Shown here: positions 1 to 9,167 of the stretch, one piece after another
How positions within the stretch are numbered: position 1 is the stretch's first letter
Layout: every line of letters starts with the position of its first letter
NCBI GenBank assembly: GCA_016196035.1
Contig: JACPYM010000054.1
Coordinates: forward strand, 62,001-126,000
Source of the DNA: Acidobacteriota bacterium
Lineage (GTDB): Bacteria > Acidobacteriota > Blastocatellia > RBC074
Length of the DNA: 64,000 nt
Reading direction: 5' to 3'
Program-made: the position numbers and the translations under genes
Notes under the pieces: model-generated
What the model was told of the DNA's origin: nothing
The model's database searches: none
What the model saw: the letters and a program-made list of their open reading frames with translations, nothing else

Positions 1-282
1 AAAGGGATCGCGGGAATTACGTCGCGAGCCGTAGTCTACGGATTTCATCCTAAAGCGTCTACACATTTCAGCTTGGAACGGGGATTTTAATGTGCTGAAG
101 GCATTGATTTTAATCTTCTTGCAGAGGATTGGCGTGCCGCTTGTGCCGGGGGTGGGCTGCGATTATGATGCTCTCCGCATTGATTCAGCTTCATCACAAT
201 TCAGAGGCAATTCAAGAGGCAATTCAAGTAACTCGCTATTCCCGCGAAAACATCTTCGCGGCTACTTTCCGAAGGAGTCACC

Positions 283-627
283 ATGAGTATGGAAGCGCTC
301 GGCATGGTCGAGACAAAAGGATTTGTTGGCGCGGTCGAAGCCGCCGACGCAATGGTTAAAGCCGCCAATGTCGTCTTGATTGGCAAAGAATACATCGGGG
401 CAGGCTTCGTCACGATTTTTGTGCGCGGCGATGTCGGCGCCGTCAAAGCGGCCACCGATGCGGGCGCGGCGGCGGCCCGGCGCGTCGGCGAACTCGTCTC
501 GGTGCACGTCATTCCGCGCCCGCATATCGAAGTCGAGCGCGTATTGCCGGGCGGTTACAAAGCCGGTTCGCAATTGGCGGGCGGCGAACCGAAAGCGCTC
601 GGCGATGGCGGCGCGGGCAAGCAGTAG
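283..627 (+). CDS. BMC-H (hexameric) microcompartment shell protein
   Basis: This is a 114-residue single BMC-domain protein of the PduA/EutM type, which forms the hexameric tiles of bacterial microcompartment shells. The N-terminus ([20 protein letters not shown]) and the later [15 protein letters not shown] segment are classic family blocks. The central pore loop reads YIGAG where PduA has KIGSG. The conserved IPRPH motif is near residue 78, followed by a short Gly/Ala-rich tail. A GAAGGAG Shine-Dalgarno at 271-277 supports this ATG. A second in-frame ATG lies two codons downstream. The leader has a 12-bp tandem duplication (GAGGCAATTCAA). The aspartic-protease gene follows after 13 bp and the aldehyde dehydrogenase after that, so this is an operon for an aldehyde-handling metabolosome whose other genes would lie outside the window. 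The identity is certain; the substrate of the compartment is not. Confidence 0.95.
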   Translation: MSMEALGMVETKGFVGAVEAADAMVKAANVVLIGKEYIGAGFVTIFVRGDVGAVKAATDAGAAAARRVGELVSVHVIPRPHIEVERVLPGGYKAGSQLAGGEPKALGDGGAGKQ

Positions 628-640
628 TCAGGAGGTTTCT

Positions 641-1060
641 ATGGGCGAAGTGGTCGTGCAGTTGCACCTCGAAAATGCGGTGGATCGGGAGTTAGCTAGA
701 CGAGGTCTAATCAAAGAAGAGGAAGTACGTGAGTTGGAGACCCCCGCTATTGCTGATTCAGGAGCGCGAATGCTGCTGCTACCGCAAGAGCAAGTGGAAG
801 CACTTGGTTTGCGAGAAATGCGCAAAGCTATTGTGAAGTATGCGGATGAGCGTAAAGAAGAACGTCTCGTGGCAGGCATCGTCACCGTGACGGTCAATAA
901 CCGCCAGGCAAACGTGGAATGCGTGATACGCCCGCTAGCTTGCGAAGCTTTATTGGGACAAGTTCCCCTTGAGGTAATGGATTTGCTGGTGGATTGCGCT
1001 GAACAGAAACTCGTTCCGCGCCCGGAATCACCCATCTTGCCTTTGCTCAAATTTTACTAG
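641..1060 (+). CDS. Clan AA (retropepsin-like) aspartic protease
   Basis: This 139-residue protein carries the retroviral-type aspartic protease half-site ADSGA (D39-S40-G41), followed by LLLP and later LLGQVPLEVMDLLVD and LVPRPESP. This is the typical layout of the small bacterial/archaeal clan AA family, which acts as a homodimer with one Asp per chain. The start was chosen at the ATG with a strong AGGAGG (629-635); the open frame itself extends further upstream, inside the shell gene. It sits between the BMC shell gene (13 bp) and the aldehyde dehydrogenase (6 bp), in the same direction, so it should be co-transcribed. Its codons are visibly less GC-rich than those of both neighbours, which suggests insertion of a mobile cassette. 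Similar proteases are often stand-alone or toxin-antitoxin-like. A role in processing microcompartment cargo is only a hypothesis. Confidence 0.8.
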   Translation: MGEVVVQLHLENAVDRELARRGLIKEEEVRELETPAIADSGARMLLLPQEQVEALGLREMRKAIVKYADERKEERLVAGIVTVTVNNRQANVECVIRPLACEALLGQVPLEVMDLLVDCAEQKLVPRPESPILPLLKFY

Positions 1061-1066
1061 ACGCGC

Positions 1067-2806
1067 ATGCCCGACAAAGACCTGCAATCCATTCAAGCCG
1101 CCCGCGATCTGGTCGAAGCAGCACACCGCGCGCAAGCCGTTGTCGCCACCTTTGACCAAGCCCGCATTGACGCGATTTGCGAAGTCATGGCGCAAGCGGC
1201 GCAACGCGAATCCATGCGGCTGGCGCAACTGGCGCACGATGAAACCGGCTATGGCAACGCGGCGGACAAGCACGTCAAGAATCTCTTTTCCGCCGTCAAC
1301 GTCCACAACTATTTCAAAGGGCTGAAAACCGTCGGCGTCGTGCGCGATAACGGCTCCGTGGTTGAAATCGCGGCCCCGCGCGGCGTGGTGGCGGCGATCA
1401 TTCCTTCGACCAATCCGACCTCGACGGCGATCTTCAAAATCCTGATTTCGATCAAATCGCGCAACGCGGTCGTGCTCAGTCCGCACCCTTCGGCCACGCG
1501 CTGCGTTGTCGAAGTCGCCCACGTGATGCGCGCCGCCGGGGTACAAGCCGGGCTGCCAGCCGAAGCCATCGGCTGTATCGAACTCACCACGCTCGAAGGC
1601 ACCGAAACGCTGATGAAGCACAAACACACCGCCGTCATTCTGGCGACCGGTGGGTTAGGGCTGGTGCGCGCGGCCTATTCGTCCGGCAAACCGGCCTTTG
1701 GCGTCGGCCCCGGCAATGTGCCCGCGCTGATCGAACGCACGGCGGACGCGGCCAAGGCTGTGCGCGATATTCTGGCCGGGACGTGTTTTGATTTCGGCAC
1801 GATCTGTGCTTCTGAGCAAGCGATGGTGGTGGACGCGCCGCTCGATGCGGAAGTGCGCGCCCAACTCGCCGCACAAGGCGCTTGTTTCTTGAATGCCACG
1901 CAGGCTGACGCGCTGGCCAAACTCGTGGTTGGCCCAAATCGCCATCTCAATCCGAAGATTGTCGGCAAACCGGCGACCTTGTTGGCCGAGTGGGCGGGCA
2001 TTAGCGTGCCGTCAAACACACGCTGTTTGATTGCCGAGGGCGGCGGCGTGGGGCGCGACTATCCGCTTTCCATCGAAAAGCTTTCGCCGATTCTGGCCTA
2101 TTACGTGGTGGATGGTTTGGCAGCGGGCAGCAAGCTCTGCGATGAGATTTTGCATTTCGGCGGGATGGGGCATACGGCTTCGATCCACACGCGCAATCGT
2201 GAGGCGGCGTTGCAGTACGGCGCGTTGATGCCCGCCGCGCGCGTGGTCGTCAATTCGCCTTCGACGCACGGGGCGATTGGATTCTCGACCGACCTGGCGC
2301 CTTCGATGACCTTGGGTTGCGGTTCGTGGGGCGGCAATGTGACTTCCGACAACATCTCGCCGCTGCATTTGATGGACATCAAACGCGTGGCGTTTGAGAC
2401 GCGGCCTGTCACATCAGGCGCAACAAATGCCCCGCTGACGGCGGCTACGGCGGCGCAGGTTGATGGATCGGTCATTGCGGCGTTGGTGGATAAACTGTTT
2501 GCGGCGCGCCAATTCGCGCCTGCCGCGCCAGCGCCACCGGCGAATGCCAAGCCAAACCCTCATCCGGGCACAGGCGCGGCTCCTGTTGTCGTGCCGCCCG
2601 CGCCCGCGCCCGCACCCGCCAAGGCAACGCAGAAAGAGGCCGCCGAGAAGCCGAAGCCGAAAGCCGTGGACTTTGTTTGCGAAGAGGATGTGAAACGGGC
2701 GCTGGCTCGTAACGAGAAGATTTTTGTCAACGCCAAGACGATCATCACGCCCGCCGCCCGCGATGTGGGCAACGAGCGTGAAATCTTCGTTAAGACCGTT
2801 GGCTAG
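1067..2806 (+). CDS. Aldehyde dehydrogenase, CoA-acylating type (EutE/PduP-like), with C-terminal BMC tether
   Basis: A 579-residue protein. Residues about 1-460 form an NAD(P)-dependent aldehyde dehydrogenase of the EutE/PduP class, which converts an aldehyde to acyl-CoA inside microcompartments. Visible are the nucleotide-binding [14 protein letters not shown] stretch, the GPGNVPA motif and the catalytic cysteine C247 in the TICASEQ context. After residue about 475 comes an Ala/Pro-rich linker, then a compact module of about 45 residues (from [14 protein letters not shown] to the ITPAARD motif and the end). EutE is about 467 residues, so this tail of roughly 110 residues is extra. It is probably an encapsulation or tethering element. 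No clear Shine-Dalgarno precedes the ATG; translation may be coupled to the protease gene 6 bp upstream. The exact substrate (acetaldehyde, propanal, lactaldehyde-derived) cannot be read from the sequence. Confidence 0.9.
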   Translation: MPDKDLQSIQAARDLVEAAHRAQAVVATFDQARIDAICEVMAQAAQRESMRLAQLAHDETGYGNAADKHVKNLFSAVNVHNYFKGLKTVGVVRDNGSVVEIAAPRGVVAAIIPSTNPTSTAIFKILISIKSRNAVVLSPHPSATRCVVEVAHVMRAAGVQAGLPAEAIGCIELTTLEGTETLMKHKHTAVILATGGLGLVRAAYSSGKPAFGVGPGNVPALIERTADAAKAVRDILAGTCFDFGTICASEQAMVVDAPLDAEVRAQLAAQGACFLNATQADALAKLVVGPNRHLNPKIVGKPATLLAEWAGISVPSNTRCLIAEGGGVGRDYPLSIEKLSPILAYYVVDGLAAGSKLCDEILHFGGMGHTASIHTRNREAALQYGALMPAARVVVNSPSTHGAIGFSTDLAPSMTLGCGSWGGNVTSDNISPLHLMDIKRVAFETRPVTSGATNAPLTAATAAQVDGSVIAALVDKLFAARQFAPAAPAPPANAKPNPHPGTGAAPVVVPPAPAPAPAKATQKEAAEKPKPKAVDFVCEEDVKRALARNEKIFVNAKTIITPAARDVGNEREIFVKTVG

Positions 2807-2952
2807 TTCGCGCAGACGCGTAACGTTTGCTGGTACCGCTCACCTAACCAAACACGATTGAGCAACGCGGCAAGCTGATGGAACGCCCTTGCTTCAAGCG
2901 AATAAATGGCCCCCCCATCGGCATTGCCCTCCAACCTTGATAAGAGGTGTCT

Positions 2953-3855
2953 ATGTCAGCAAACTTTTCCAATTTTGAAAACTTCGGCAAACAGGCCCAT
3001 CTGGGCGGCGGCGGGTTGCGCAAACTCGTCTACCTGGTGCTCGGGTTTTTCCTCCTGATCGTCTTTTTCTCCACCTTCAAAACAGTACCGGCGGGGTATC
3101 GCGCGGTGGTCTTCAACAACATTACCGGCGGCTTGGGCGCGCGGGGCGAAGGCCTGACGCTGTTGATTCCTTTCACGCAAACCGCAACTCTCTATGATGT
3201 GCGCACCTCAACCTACACGATGAGCCGGATGACTAACGAAGGGCAGGTGCGGGGCGATGATTCGGTGCAAGCGCTGACCAGCGATGGGCAGGAAGTCGCG
3301 GTGGATGTCTCGATTCTTTATCACCCCGACCCGACCAAGATTGTGCTCTTGCACCGCGAGATCGGCCCCGATTACGAAGCCAAAATCGTGCGCCCCTCGG
3401 GCCGCAGCGTCACGCGCACTTCGGTCAGCAAATACGCCGTGATTGATGTCTATGGGGCAAAGCGCTCGGAAATTCAGAACGAAGTGCAGACGGAACTGAA
3501 GGTGCTCTTCGATAAAAGCTACCTGATCCTGGATAGCCTGCTGGTGCGCAACGTGGACTTTTCGCCCGAATTCAAAAAGGCCATCGAATTGAAGCAGATT
3601 GCGCAACAGGAGTCCGAGCGCAAGAAGTACGAACTCGAAAAAGAGAAGATCGAAAAAGAGCGCAAGATCGTCGCCGCCGAAGGCGATGCCGAGGCGATCA
3701 AGCTGCGCGGCGACGCGCTCTCGCGCAATCCGGCGCTGATCCAATACGAATACGTCCAGAAAATCACGCCGGGTGTTCAAACGATCATCACCGATGGCAA
3801 ATCCATCCTGAGCTTGGGCGATATAGTTCGCGGCAACGGGGGCAAGGGCAAGTAA
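2953..3855 (+). CDS. SPFH/prohibitin (band 7) family membrane protein
   Basis: A 300-residue prohibitin-like protein. It has one N-terminal membrane helix (about residues 24-42), followed by the hallmark TVPAGYRAVVFN segment and the SPFH domain to about residue 200. A highly charged coiled coil follows (repeated E/K-rich heptads around residues 210-240), then the conserved AEGDAEAIKLRGDAL region. Family members oligomerise into large membrane rings and are linked to protease control and membrane microdomains. The ATG at 2953 is preferred because AGAGG (2943-2947) is well spaced; a GTG six bases upstream is also in frame. A rho-independent terminator follows at 3887-3939, so it is probably monocistronic or the end of the preceding transcript. 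Confidence 0.9.
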   Translation: MSANFSNFENFGKQAHLGGGGLRKLVYLVLGFFLLIVFFSTFKTVPAGYRAVVFNNITGGLGARGEGLTLLIPFTQTATLYDVRTSTYTMSRMTNEGQVRGDDSVQALTSDGQEVAVDVSILYHPDPTKIVLLHREIGPDYEAKIVRPSGRSVTRTSVSKYAVIDVYGAKRSEIQNEVQTELKVLFDKSYLILDSLLVRNVDFSPEFKKAIELKQIAQQESERKKYELEKEKIEKERKIVAAEGDAEAIKLRGDALSRNPALIQYEYVQKITPGVQTIITDGKSILSLGDIVRGNGGKGK

Positions 3856-3886
3856 TTGCCCGCTTGCCTTAGAACACATTGAGTTG

Positions 3887-3939
3887 ACAGGATTGGGAGC
3901 CGCCGCGAAAATCCCGGCAGCCTAACCAATCCTGTTTTT
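3887..3939 (+). terminator. Rho-independent terminator after the SPFH gene
   Basis: A 10-bp perfect stem (ACAGGATTGG / CCAATCCTGT) encloses a second imperfect GC-rich hairpin and is followed directly by TTTTG. It lies 31 bp after the SPFH stop and just before the helicase start. Confidence 0.75.
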
Positions 3940-3952
3940 GTGTTGTTACACG

Positions 3953-6900
3953 ATGAAGAAATACCTTGAGAAACAGTTGGCCGAGTACTTCGATCCGGGG
4001 GTGCGCGGGCGCGGTGAAGCCTATAAACGATCAAGTGCCGTGCGCATCAAGCGTGGCGATATGTGGCACGTCGCGGCCCAGGTGCACGGCGGCGACAATT
4101 ACGAGATCGAACTCGAACGCGAAGACGACAATATCGAGGTGCGGTGCGCGTGCCCTTACTTTCAAGATCGCGGGCCGTGCAAACATATTTGGGCCGTGCT
4201 GCTCACGGCAGATAACTACGGTTACTTGATTGGCGACGGGTTATACCGCCCGGTGACGTTGACTGAAGCCGGTTATGAGGGCGACCTCGATGAGAAATTA
4301 GACGAGGAATTCGCCGATTTTGATGATGAAGACGACGCTGACGAATTGCCGCGCGGCCCCCTGCGCAGCGCGCTGGCCATGCTCAAATCGGTCATTGCCA
4401 AGCCCGCTCAACCGGTGAAACCTGCCACGCTGGTTCCGCCCGTCCCGCCCAAGCCCAGCGTGCCCAGTTGGAAAGAGCAGTTGGCCGCGATGGGCAAAAC
4501 ACCGGCGGGGGCGCCGGTCATCGTCCCCACGAATGATTGGCCCAGCACACGCGAAGTGATTTATGTGCTGGACGTGCAAGCCACGCTCAACGGCCACGAT
4601 TTCGTGCTCGAAATCTTTTACCGCGACCAGCGCAAAGATGGCAGTTGGGGCACGACTAAATCCAAACGCTTCGCGCGTTCCGTGCTCGCCCACATCAACG
4701 ATCCGCGCGACCGCCAGGTCTTCGCCCTGCTGGCCGGCGCCAAAGAACATCACGGCTATTACAGCTACGGCTACTATGGCAGCTACGATCAAATGCCCAC
4801 GCAGGTGCGCCTGCCCGAGCCGCTGCCCGACATGATTCTGCCGGTGATTTGCCAATCGGGGCGTTGCCGCTTGCGCTTGACGCCGGGTTCGCAGGAACAC
4901 ACCTGGCTCAAAATTGCTTGGGATGACGGCGTGCCATGGGAATTCCGCCTGGAAGTCGCGCCCGTGCCCGAAGGCTGGGAATTGAAAGGCGTGTTGCGGC
5001 GCGACGCAACGCAAATGGAATTAAAAGAACCGCTGCTCTTACATCAGAGCGGGTTCGTCTTCACGCGCACGCACGCCGCGCGCTTGAATGATCGCGGCGC
5101 CTTTCAGTGGATCGCGCTGTTGCGCAAAGCCGAGCGCGTCGTGATCCCTTACGAACAGCGCGAAGAGTTGCTGCAAGAATTGCTGCGCTATCCCGAACTG
5201 CCCCCGCTCGATCTGCCCGAAGATTTCAAATACGAGGAAGTCTCGCTCACGCCGCGCCCCTTGCTGACCATCAGAAAACCGAACAAAACACCATACAACA
5301 ACAATCAGGAACGCTTGCGCGGCAAGCTGACCTTTGATTACGACGGCGCGGTGGTCGCGACCGACGACGCGCGGCGCGGCATTTATCAGTCCGAACAAGG
5401 CCGCTTCCTCATCCGTGACCGCGCCTTTGAACAACAGGCCGCGACGCTCTTGTATGACCTCGGTTTCCGCTTCAAACCAAGCGATTATTACAACAAAGAG
5501 GCCGGTTGGGATTTGGCTCCGTCCAAACTGCCGCGCGCCGTGCGCACCTTAATCGGCGCGGGCTGGCACGTCGAAGCCGAGGGCAAAGTCTTTCACAGTC
5601 CTGGCGAGATGAAGATTCAAGTCAGTTCGGGCATTGACTGGTTCGAATTGCACGGCACGGTGGATTACGGTGCGCTCTCGATCAAGCTGCCCGCCTTGCT
5701 CGCCGCGCTGCAACGCGGCGACAACATGGTCAAACTCGATGACGGCACCTTTGGCCTGCTGCCCGAAGAATGGCTCGGCAAATTCGGCCTGCTCGCCGGT
5801 TTGGGCAAGGCGCAAGACGATCATCTGCGCTTCACCAAAAGCCAAATCGGCGTGCTCGACGCCTTGCTGCTGGCGCAACCCAAAGCCAGCGCCGACGAAG
5901 TCTTTCAACACGCCCGCGATCAACTGCAACGCTTCAACGGCATCGAACCCGTAGACCCCACGCCTGGCTTCATCGGCGAGTTGCGCGGCTATCAACGCGA
6001 AGGCCTGGGCTGGCTGCACTTCCTGCGCGGCTTCAATTTCGGCGGTTGCCTGGCGGATGACATGGGCCTGGGCAAAACCGTGCAGGTGCTGGCGCTGCTG
6101 GAAGCGCGCCGGGCCGAACGCGATGGCGAAAAGGGCGGCGGCATCGTGCCCTCGCTGATCGTCGTGCCGAAATCGCTGGTCTTTAACTGGCGGCAGGAGG
6201 CCACAAAATTTGCGCCGCAGTTGCGCATCCTGGATCACACCGGCCAAGCGCGGAACAAAGAGGGCGAGAACTTTGGCGAATACGACGTGATCCTGACGAC
6301 CTACGGCACGCTGCGCAACGACGCGGTCACGTTCAAGGATTTGCAGTTCGACTACATCATTCTCGACGAAGCCCAAGCCGTCAAAAATGCCGACACCGCT
6401 TCGGCCAAAGCCGTGCGCCTGTTGCGGGGCAATCACAAACTCGCGCTGAGCGGCACGCCGGTTGAAAATCATCTGGGCGAATTGTGGAGCATGTTCGAGT
6501 TCCTCAACCCCGGCATGCTCGGTGCGGCGTCGGTCTTCAAACTCACCGGCGCCGCCGCGCGCAACCCTGACGAAGAAACGCGCAAGATGTTGGCCCAGGC
6601 GCTGCGCCCGTTCATCCTGCGCCGCACCAAAGAACAGGTCGCCAAAGATTTGCCGCAAAAGCTCGAACAAACGCTCTTTTGCGAACTGGAGCCGAAGCAG
6701 CGCAAGCTTTACAACGAACTGCGCGACCATTACCGCAACAGTCTGTTGAACCGCCTCGATGTCGTCGGCCTCAAGAAATCCAAGATTCAAATTTTGGAAG
6801 CCCTGCTGCGCCTGCGCCAGGCCGCCTGCCATCCCGGCCTGATTGACAAAAAACGCATTGACGAATCGTCGGCCAAGCTCGATCTGTTGCTGACCAACCT

Positions 6901-7381
6901 CAGCGCCGTGCTCGACGAAGGCCGCAAGGTGCTGATCTTTTCGCAATTCACCTCGCTGCTCGCCATCGTCAAAGGCCATCTCGACAAGGACGGCATCGAG
7001 TATGAATACCTCGACGGCAAGACGTCATCCAACGAACGGCAGGCGCTCGTCCAACGCTTTCAAACCAACCCTGACAGCAAGTTGTTTTTGATTAGTCTCA
7101 AAGCCGGTGGCCTCGGTTTGAATCTGACAGCGGCAGAGTATGTCTACCTGCTCGACCCCTGGTGGAACCCGGCGGTCGAAGCCCAGGCGATTGACCGTGC
7201 CCACCGCATCGGCCAGGTGAATCAAGTCTTCGCCTATCGCCTCATCGCGCGCGACACGGTCGAAGAGAAAGTGCTGGCCTTGCAAAACACCAAACGCGAT
7301 TTGGCGGATGCGATCATCAATGCCGACAACAGCCTGATTCGGAATCTGGGCAAGGAAGATTTGGAATTGTTGTTATCGTAG
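3953..7381 (+). CDS. SWIM zinc-finger SNF2-family helicase/ATPase
   Basis: A 1142-residue protein. The N-terminus has a SWIM-type zinc finger (C65-x-C67, C76-x-H78), which usually binds DNA or protein. It is followed by an acidic stretch (about residues 115-130) and a long intermediate region. The SNF2 ATPase core starts near residue 675: motif I MGLGKT (M704-T709), motif II DEAQ (D805-Q808), the SGTPVEN motif, then the helicase C-terminal lobe with VLIFSQFTS and the final DRAHRIGQ motif. Proteins of this build remodel protein-DNA complexes or recycle RNA polymerase (HepA/RapA class), using ATP without strand separation. The ATG at 3953 lacks an obvious Shine-Dalgarno; TTG 3938 is in frame but lies inside the preceding terminator tail. 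It stands alone between two hairpins. Confidence 0.92.
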   Translation: MKKYLEKQLAEYFDPGVRGRGEAYKRSSAVRIKRGDMWHVAAQVHGGDNYEIELEREDDNIEVRCACPYFQDRGPCKHIWAVLLTADNYGYLIGDGLYRPVTLTEAGYEGDLDEKLDEEFADFDDEDDADELPRGPLRSALAMLKSVIAKPAQPVKPATLVPPVPPKPSVPSWKEQLAAMGKTPAGAPVIVPTNDWPSTREVIYVLDVQATLNGHDFVLEIFYRDQRKDGSWGTTKSKRFARSVLAHINDPRDRQVFALLAGAKEHHGYYSYGYYGSYDQMPTQVRLPEPLPDMILPVICQSGRCRLRLTPGSQEHTWLKIAWDDGVPWEFRLEVAPVPEGWELKGVLRRDATQMELKEPLLLHQSGFVFTRTHAARLNDRGAFQWIALLRKAERVVIPYEQREELLQELLRYPELPPLDLPEDFKYEEVSLTPRPLLTIRKPNKTPYNNNQERLRGKLTFDYDGAVVATDDARRGIYQSEQGRFLIRDRAFEQQAATLLYDLGFRFKPSDYYNKEAGWDLAPSKLPRAVRTLIGAGWHVEAEGKVFHSPGEMKIQVSSGIDWFELHGTVDYGALSIKLPALLAALQRGDNMVKLDDGTFGLLPEEWLGKFGLLAGLGKAQDDHLRFTKSQIGVLDALLLAQPKASADEVFQHARDQLQRFNGIEPVDPTPGFIGELRGYQREGLGWLHFLRGFNFGGCLADDMGLGKTVQVLALLEARRAERDGEKGGGIVPSLIVVPKSLVFNWRQEATKFAPQLRILDHTGQARNKEGENFGEYDVILTTYGTLRNDAVTFKDLQFDYIILDEAQAVKNADTASAKAVRLLRGNHKLALSGTPVENHLGELWSMFEFLNPGMLGAASVFKLTGAAARNPDEETRKMLAQALRPFILRRTKEQVAKDLPQKLEQTLFCELEPKQRKLYNELRDHYRNSLLNRLDVVGLKKSKIQILEALLRLRQAACHPGLIDKKRIDESSAKLDLLLTNLSAVLDEGRKVLIFSQFTSLLAIVKGHLDKDGIEYEYLDGKTSSNERQALVQRFQTNPDSKLFLISLKAGGLGLNLTAAEYVYLLDPWWNPAVEAQAIDRAHRIGQVNQVFAYRLIARDTVEEKVLALQNTKRDLADAIINADNSLIRNLGKEDLELLLS

Positions 7382-7424
7382 AAGCCGTGACGCAAGAGCG
7401 CTGCCTAAAGCGGCTTGACTGATT

Positions 7425-7480
7425 CCTGACTCCTGCTAGCTTGAAAATCAGCCGACATTATTAAGCTAGCAGGAGTCAGG
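7425..7480. repeat. Perfect 18-bp inverted repeat (hairpin)
   Basis: The left arm 7425-7442 (CCTGACTCCTGCTAGCTT) is the exact reverse complement of 7463-7480, with a 20-nt loop. It starts 43 bp after the helicase stop. There is no T-run on either side, so it is either a rho-independent-like terminator of unusual form or a palindromic repeat unit. Confidence 0.7.
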
Positions 7481-7547
7481 GTAGTGTCTTTGGCGGGCGT
7501 ATTGAGGACTTTGCCAAAGGCCTGCGGAGTTGTTGAGATAAAAAGCG

Positions 7548-8462
7548 ATGCTCAAAATGTATGGGAATCAAAATCACGCGGGCAGCACACCTGATTTTTG
7601 GGAGGAAAATTGGGCGGCCGGCCAGTTTGAAGACTCGGTCAGATTTTGCGCGGTTGATCCGTTGCGACCGCTTTTTGAAAAATACCTGCGCCCGGCTTCG
7701 CTAATGCTCGAAGGCGGCTGCGGGATGGGACATTACCTCGCCTATTACGCCGCGCGCGGTTTCTCGGTGGTGGGGCTGGATTTTGCCGAACAAGCCCTAA
7801 AAACGCTGCACAAACGCCAGCCGCAACTGCCGCTTTCCTGCGGCGATGTTGCGCAAATGCCGTTTGCCGACAAAACCTTCGACCTTTATTACTCGGGCGG
7901 CGTGGTCGAGCATTTCGAGGCGGGCGCGGAAAAATCTCTGGCGGAAGCGCGGCGCGTGTTGAAGGACGAGGGCGTCCTGCTCATCAGCGTTCCCTATTAC
8001 AATCCGCTGCGCCGCGTCCTCGCGCCGTTTCGCCAACGCGATTGGCGTGTGGTGCGCGAAGCGGCAACAGACGAACAAGAGTTTTTCAGCGGAAAGAAGT
8101 TTTTTCAATACGCCTATCGTCCTTCGGAGTTTGAAAAAATGCTGGACGCGGCAGGGCTGAAAGTCCTCGAAAAACAGGGTTATGCCATTTTGTGGGGCCT
8201 TTATGAACTGCCGTTTCTCAAGCGCAACACCCAAAACAAAACTCCCGCTCCCGTTTCTGCCTTGCCCATAAGAAAGACTGTGACAGCAGTCAACCTTGAC
8301 GAACTAATCAAAGACCGGCCCGCTTCGTTCGCAAAACGCCTTGCCGTAAATGAAGACGACGCGCTTCCGGTTTTAGGTTGGAGCGTTAAGTTTATGCGCT
8401 GGGCCGCAGCGAATATGATGATGTACGTCTGTGTCAGTAAAGAGTCGAAATTTTACGGGTGA
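7548..8462 (+). CDS. Class I SAM-dependent methyltransferase
   Basis: A 304-residue protein with a Rossmann-type methyltransferase core of the Methyltransf_11/UbiE kind. Motif I is EGGCGMG (residues 55-61), followed by a VVGLDFAEQAL motif II and the D-V-A-Q-M-P-F acidic-loop block. A YSGGVVEHF motif and ARRVLKDEGVLLISVPYYN complete the fold. The C-terminal third (after about residue 200) is unusual and may be a substrate-recognition part. The substrate is unknown. Genes of this kind often modify lipids, sugars or quinones. The start ATG 7548 has only a weak upstream purine stretch; a second ATG three codons later is possible. No operon partner is obvious. Confidence 0.85.
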   Translation: MLKMYGNQNHAGSTPDFWEENWAAGQFEDSVRFCAVDPLRPLFEKYLRPASLMLEGGCGMGHYLAYYAARGFSVVGLDFAEQALKTLHKRQPQLPLSCGDVAQMPFADKTFDLYYSGGVVEHFEAGAEKSLAEARRVLKDEGVLLISVPYYNPLRRVLAPFRQRDWRVVREAATDEQEFFSGKKFFQYAYRPSEFEKMLDAAGLKVLEKQGYAILWGLYELPFLKRNTQNKTPAPVSALPIRKTVTAVNLDELIKDRPASFAKRLAVNEDDALPVLGWSVKFMRWAAANMMMYVCVSKESKFYG

Positions 8463-8627
8463 GCTACTCGGTACTCCGGTAACTAAGTTTTCTGGCCGTT
8501 AGCCTCAACAGAGATCGCGGCGTATCTATACAAGCAAGCTAATGGTCAATTTGCTGGCCGTTACAAGCAGGCAGTAGAATGCGTCCCTGTTGCAACACGC
8601 ATTAACAATCAACCCGGAGTAAAACTG

Positions 8628-9089
8628 ATGGGCTATTCAAATTGGCAGACCGATGAAAAAGAGCGCCGCCGCCATGATGATTTTGCGGACGCGACGGCGT
8701 ATGGCGAACTTGAGCGTAAAGCGCGTGGCGCGGGCGGCACTTCGGGTGGCATTTTTGAATTCCTGCTGGGTCTGGCGCTGGCGATTGGCGGCGGCTACCT
8801 GTTTATGAATCAAGTCACCGTTACCAGCAGTTTCTGGACGCTCTGGGGTTATAACGCGTTTGGGTTGACGTTGCTGCCACTTTTGATCGGCATCGGCCTG
8901 CTCTTTTTCAACGGGCGTTCCAAGGCCGGTTGGCTGCTCACCTTTGGCGGCGCAGTCATCATTGTCATCGGCATCATTGCGAATCTGACGGTGTATTGGC
9001 AATCCACCAGCCTGTTCAACACGCTAATCATCTTTACCCTGCTGGCGAGCGGTCTCGGTCTGGTCGCGCGCTCACTGAAAGAACATTGA
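8628..9089 (+). CDS. Small multi-spanning membrane protein, unknown function
   Basis: A 153-residue protein with a charged N-terminal tail (about 40 residues, rich in Glu/Arg/Asp), then four hydrophobic segments at about 43-61, 72-90, 98-118 and 126-145, and a short basic tail. I recognise no family. A CGGAGT Shine-Dalgarno lies at a good distance before the ATG. It precedes the ABC exporter genes by about 80 bp, a spacer rich in GGGATTAGGGACT-like low-complexity sequence. It might be co-expressed with them, but nothing in the sequence fixes its role. Confidence 0.75.
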   Translation: MGYSNWQTDEKERRRHDDFADATAYGELERKARGAGGTSGGIFEFLLGLALAIGGGYLFMNQVTVTSSFWTLWGYNAFGLTLLPLLIGIGLLFFNGRSKAGWLLTFGGAVIIVIGIIANLTVYWQSTSLFNTLIIFTLLASGLGLVARSLKEH

Positions 9090-9167
9090 ATTCGCGGGAC
9101 TTGGGATTAGGGACTAGGGGTTAGTTTTATGCTCCCGCGAGTCCCTTATCCCCAGCCCCCAGCCTCT

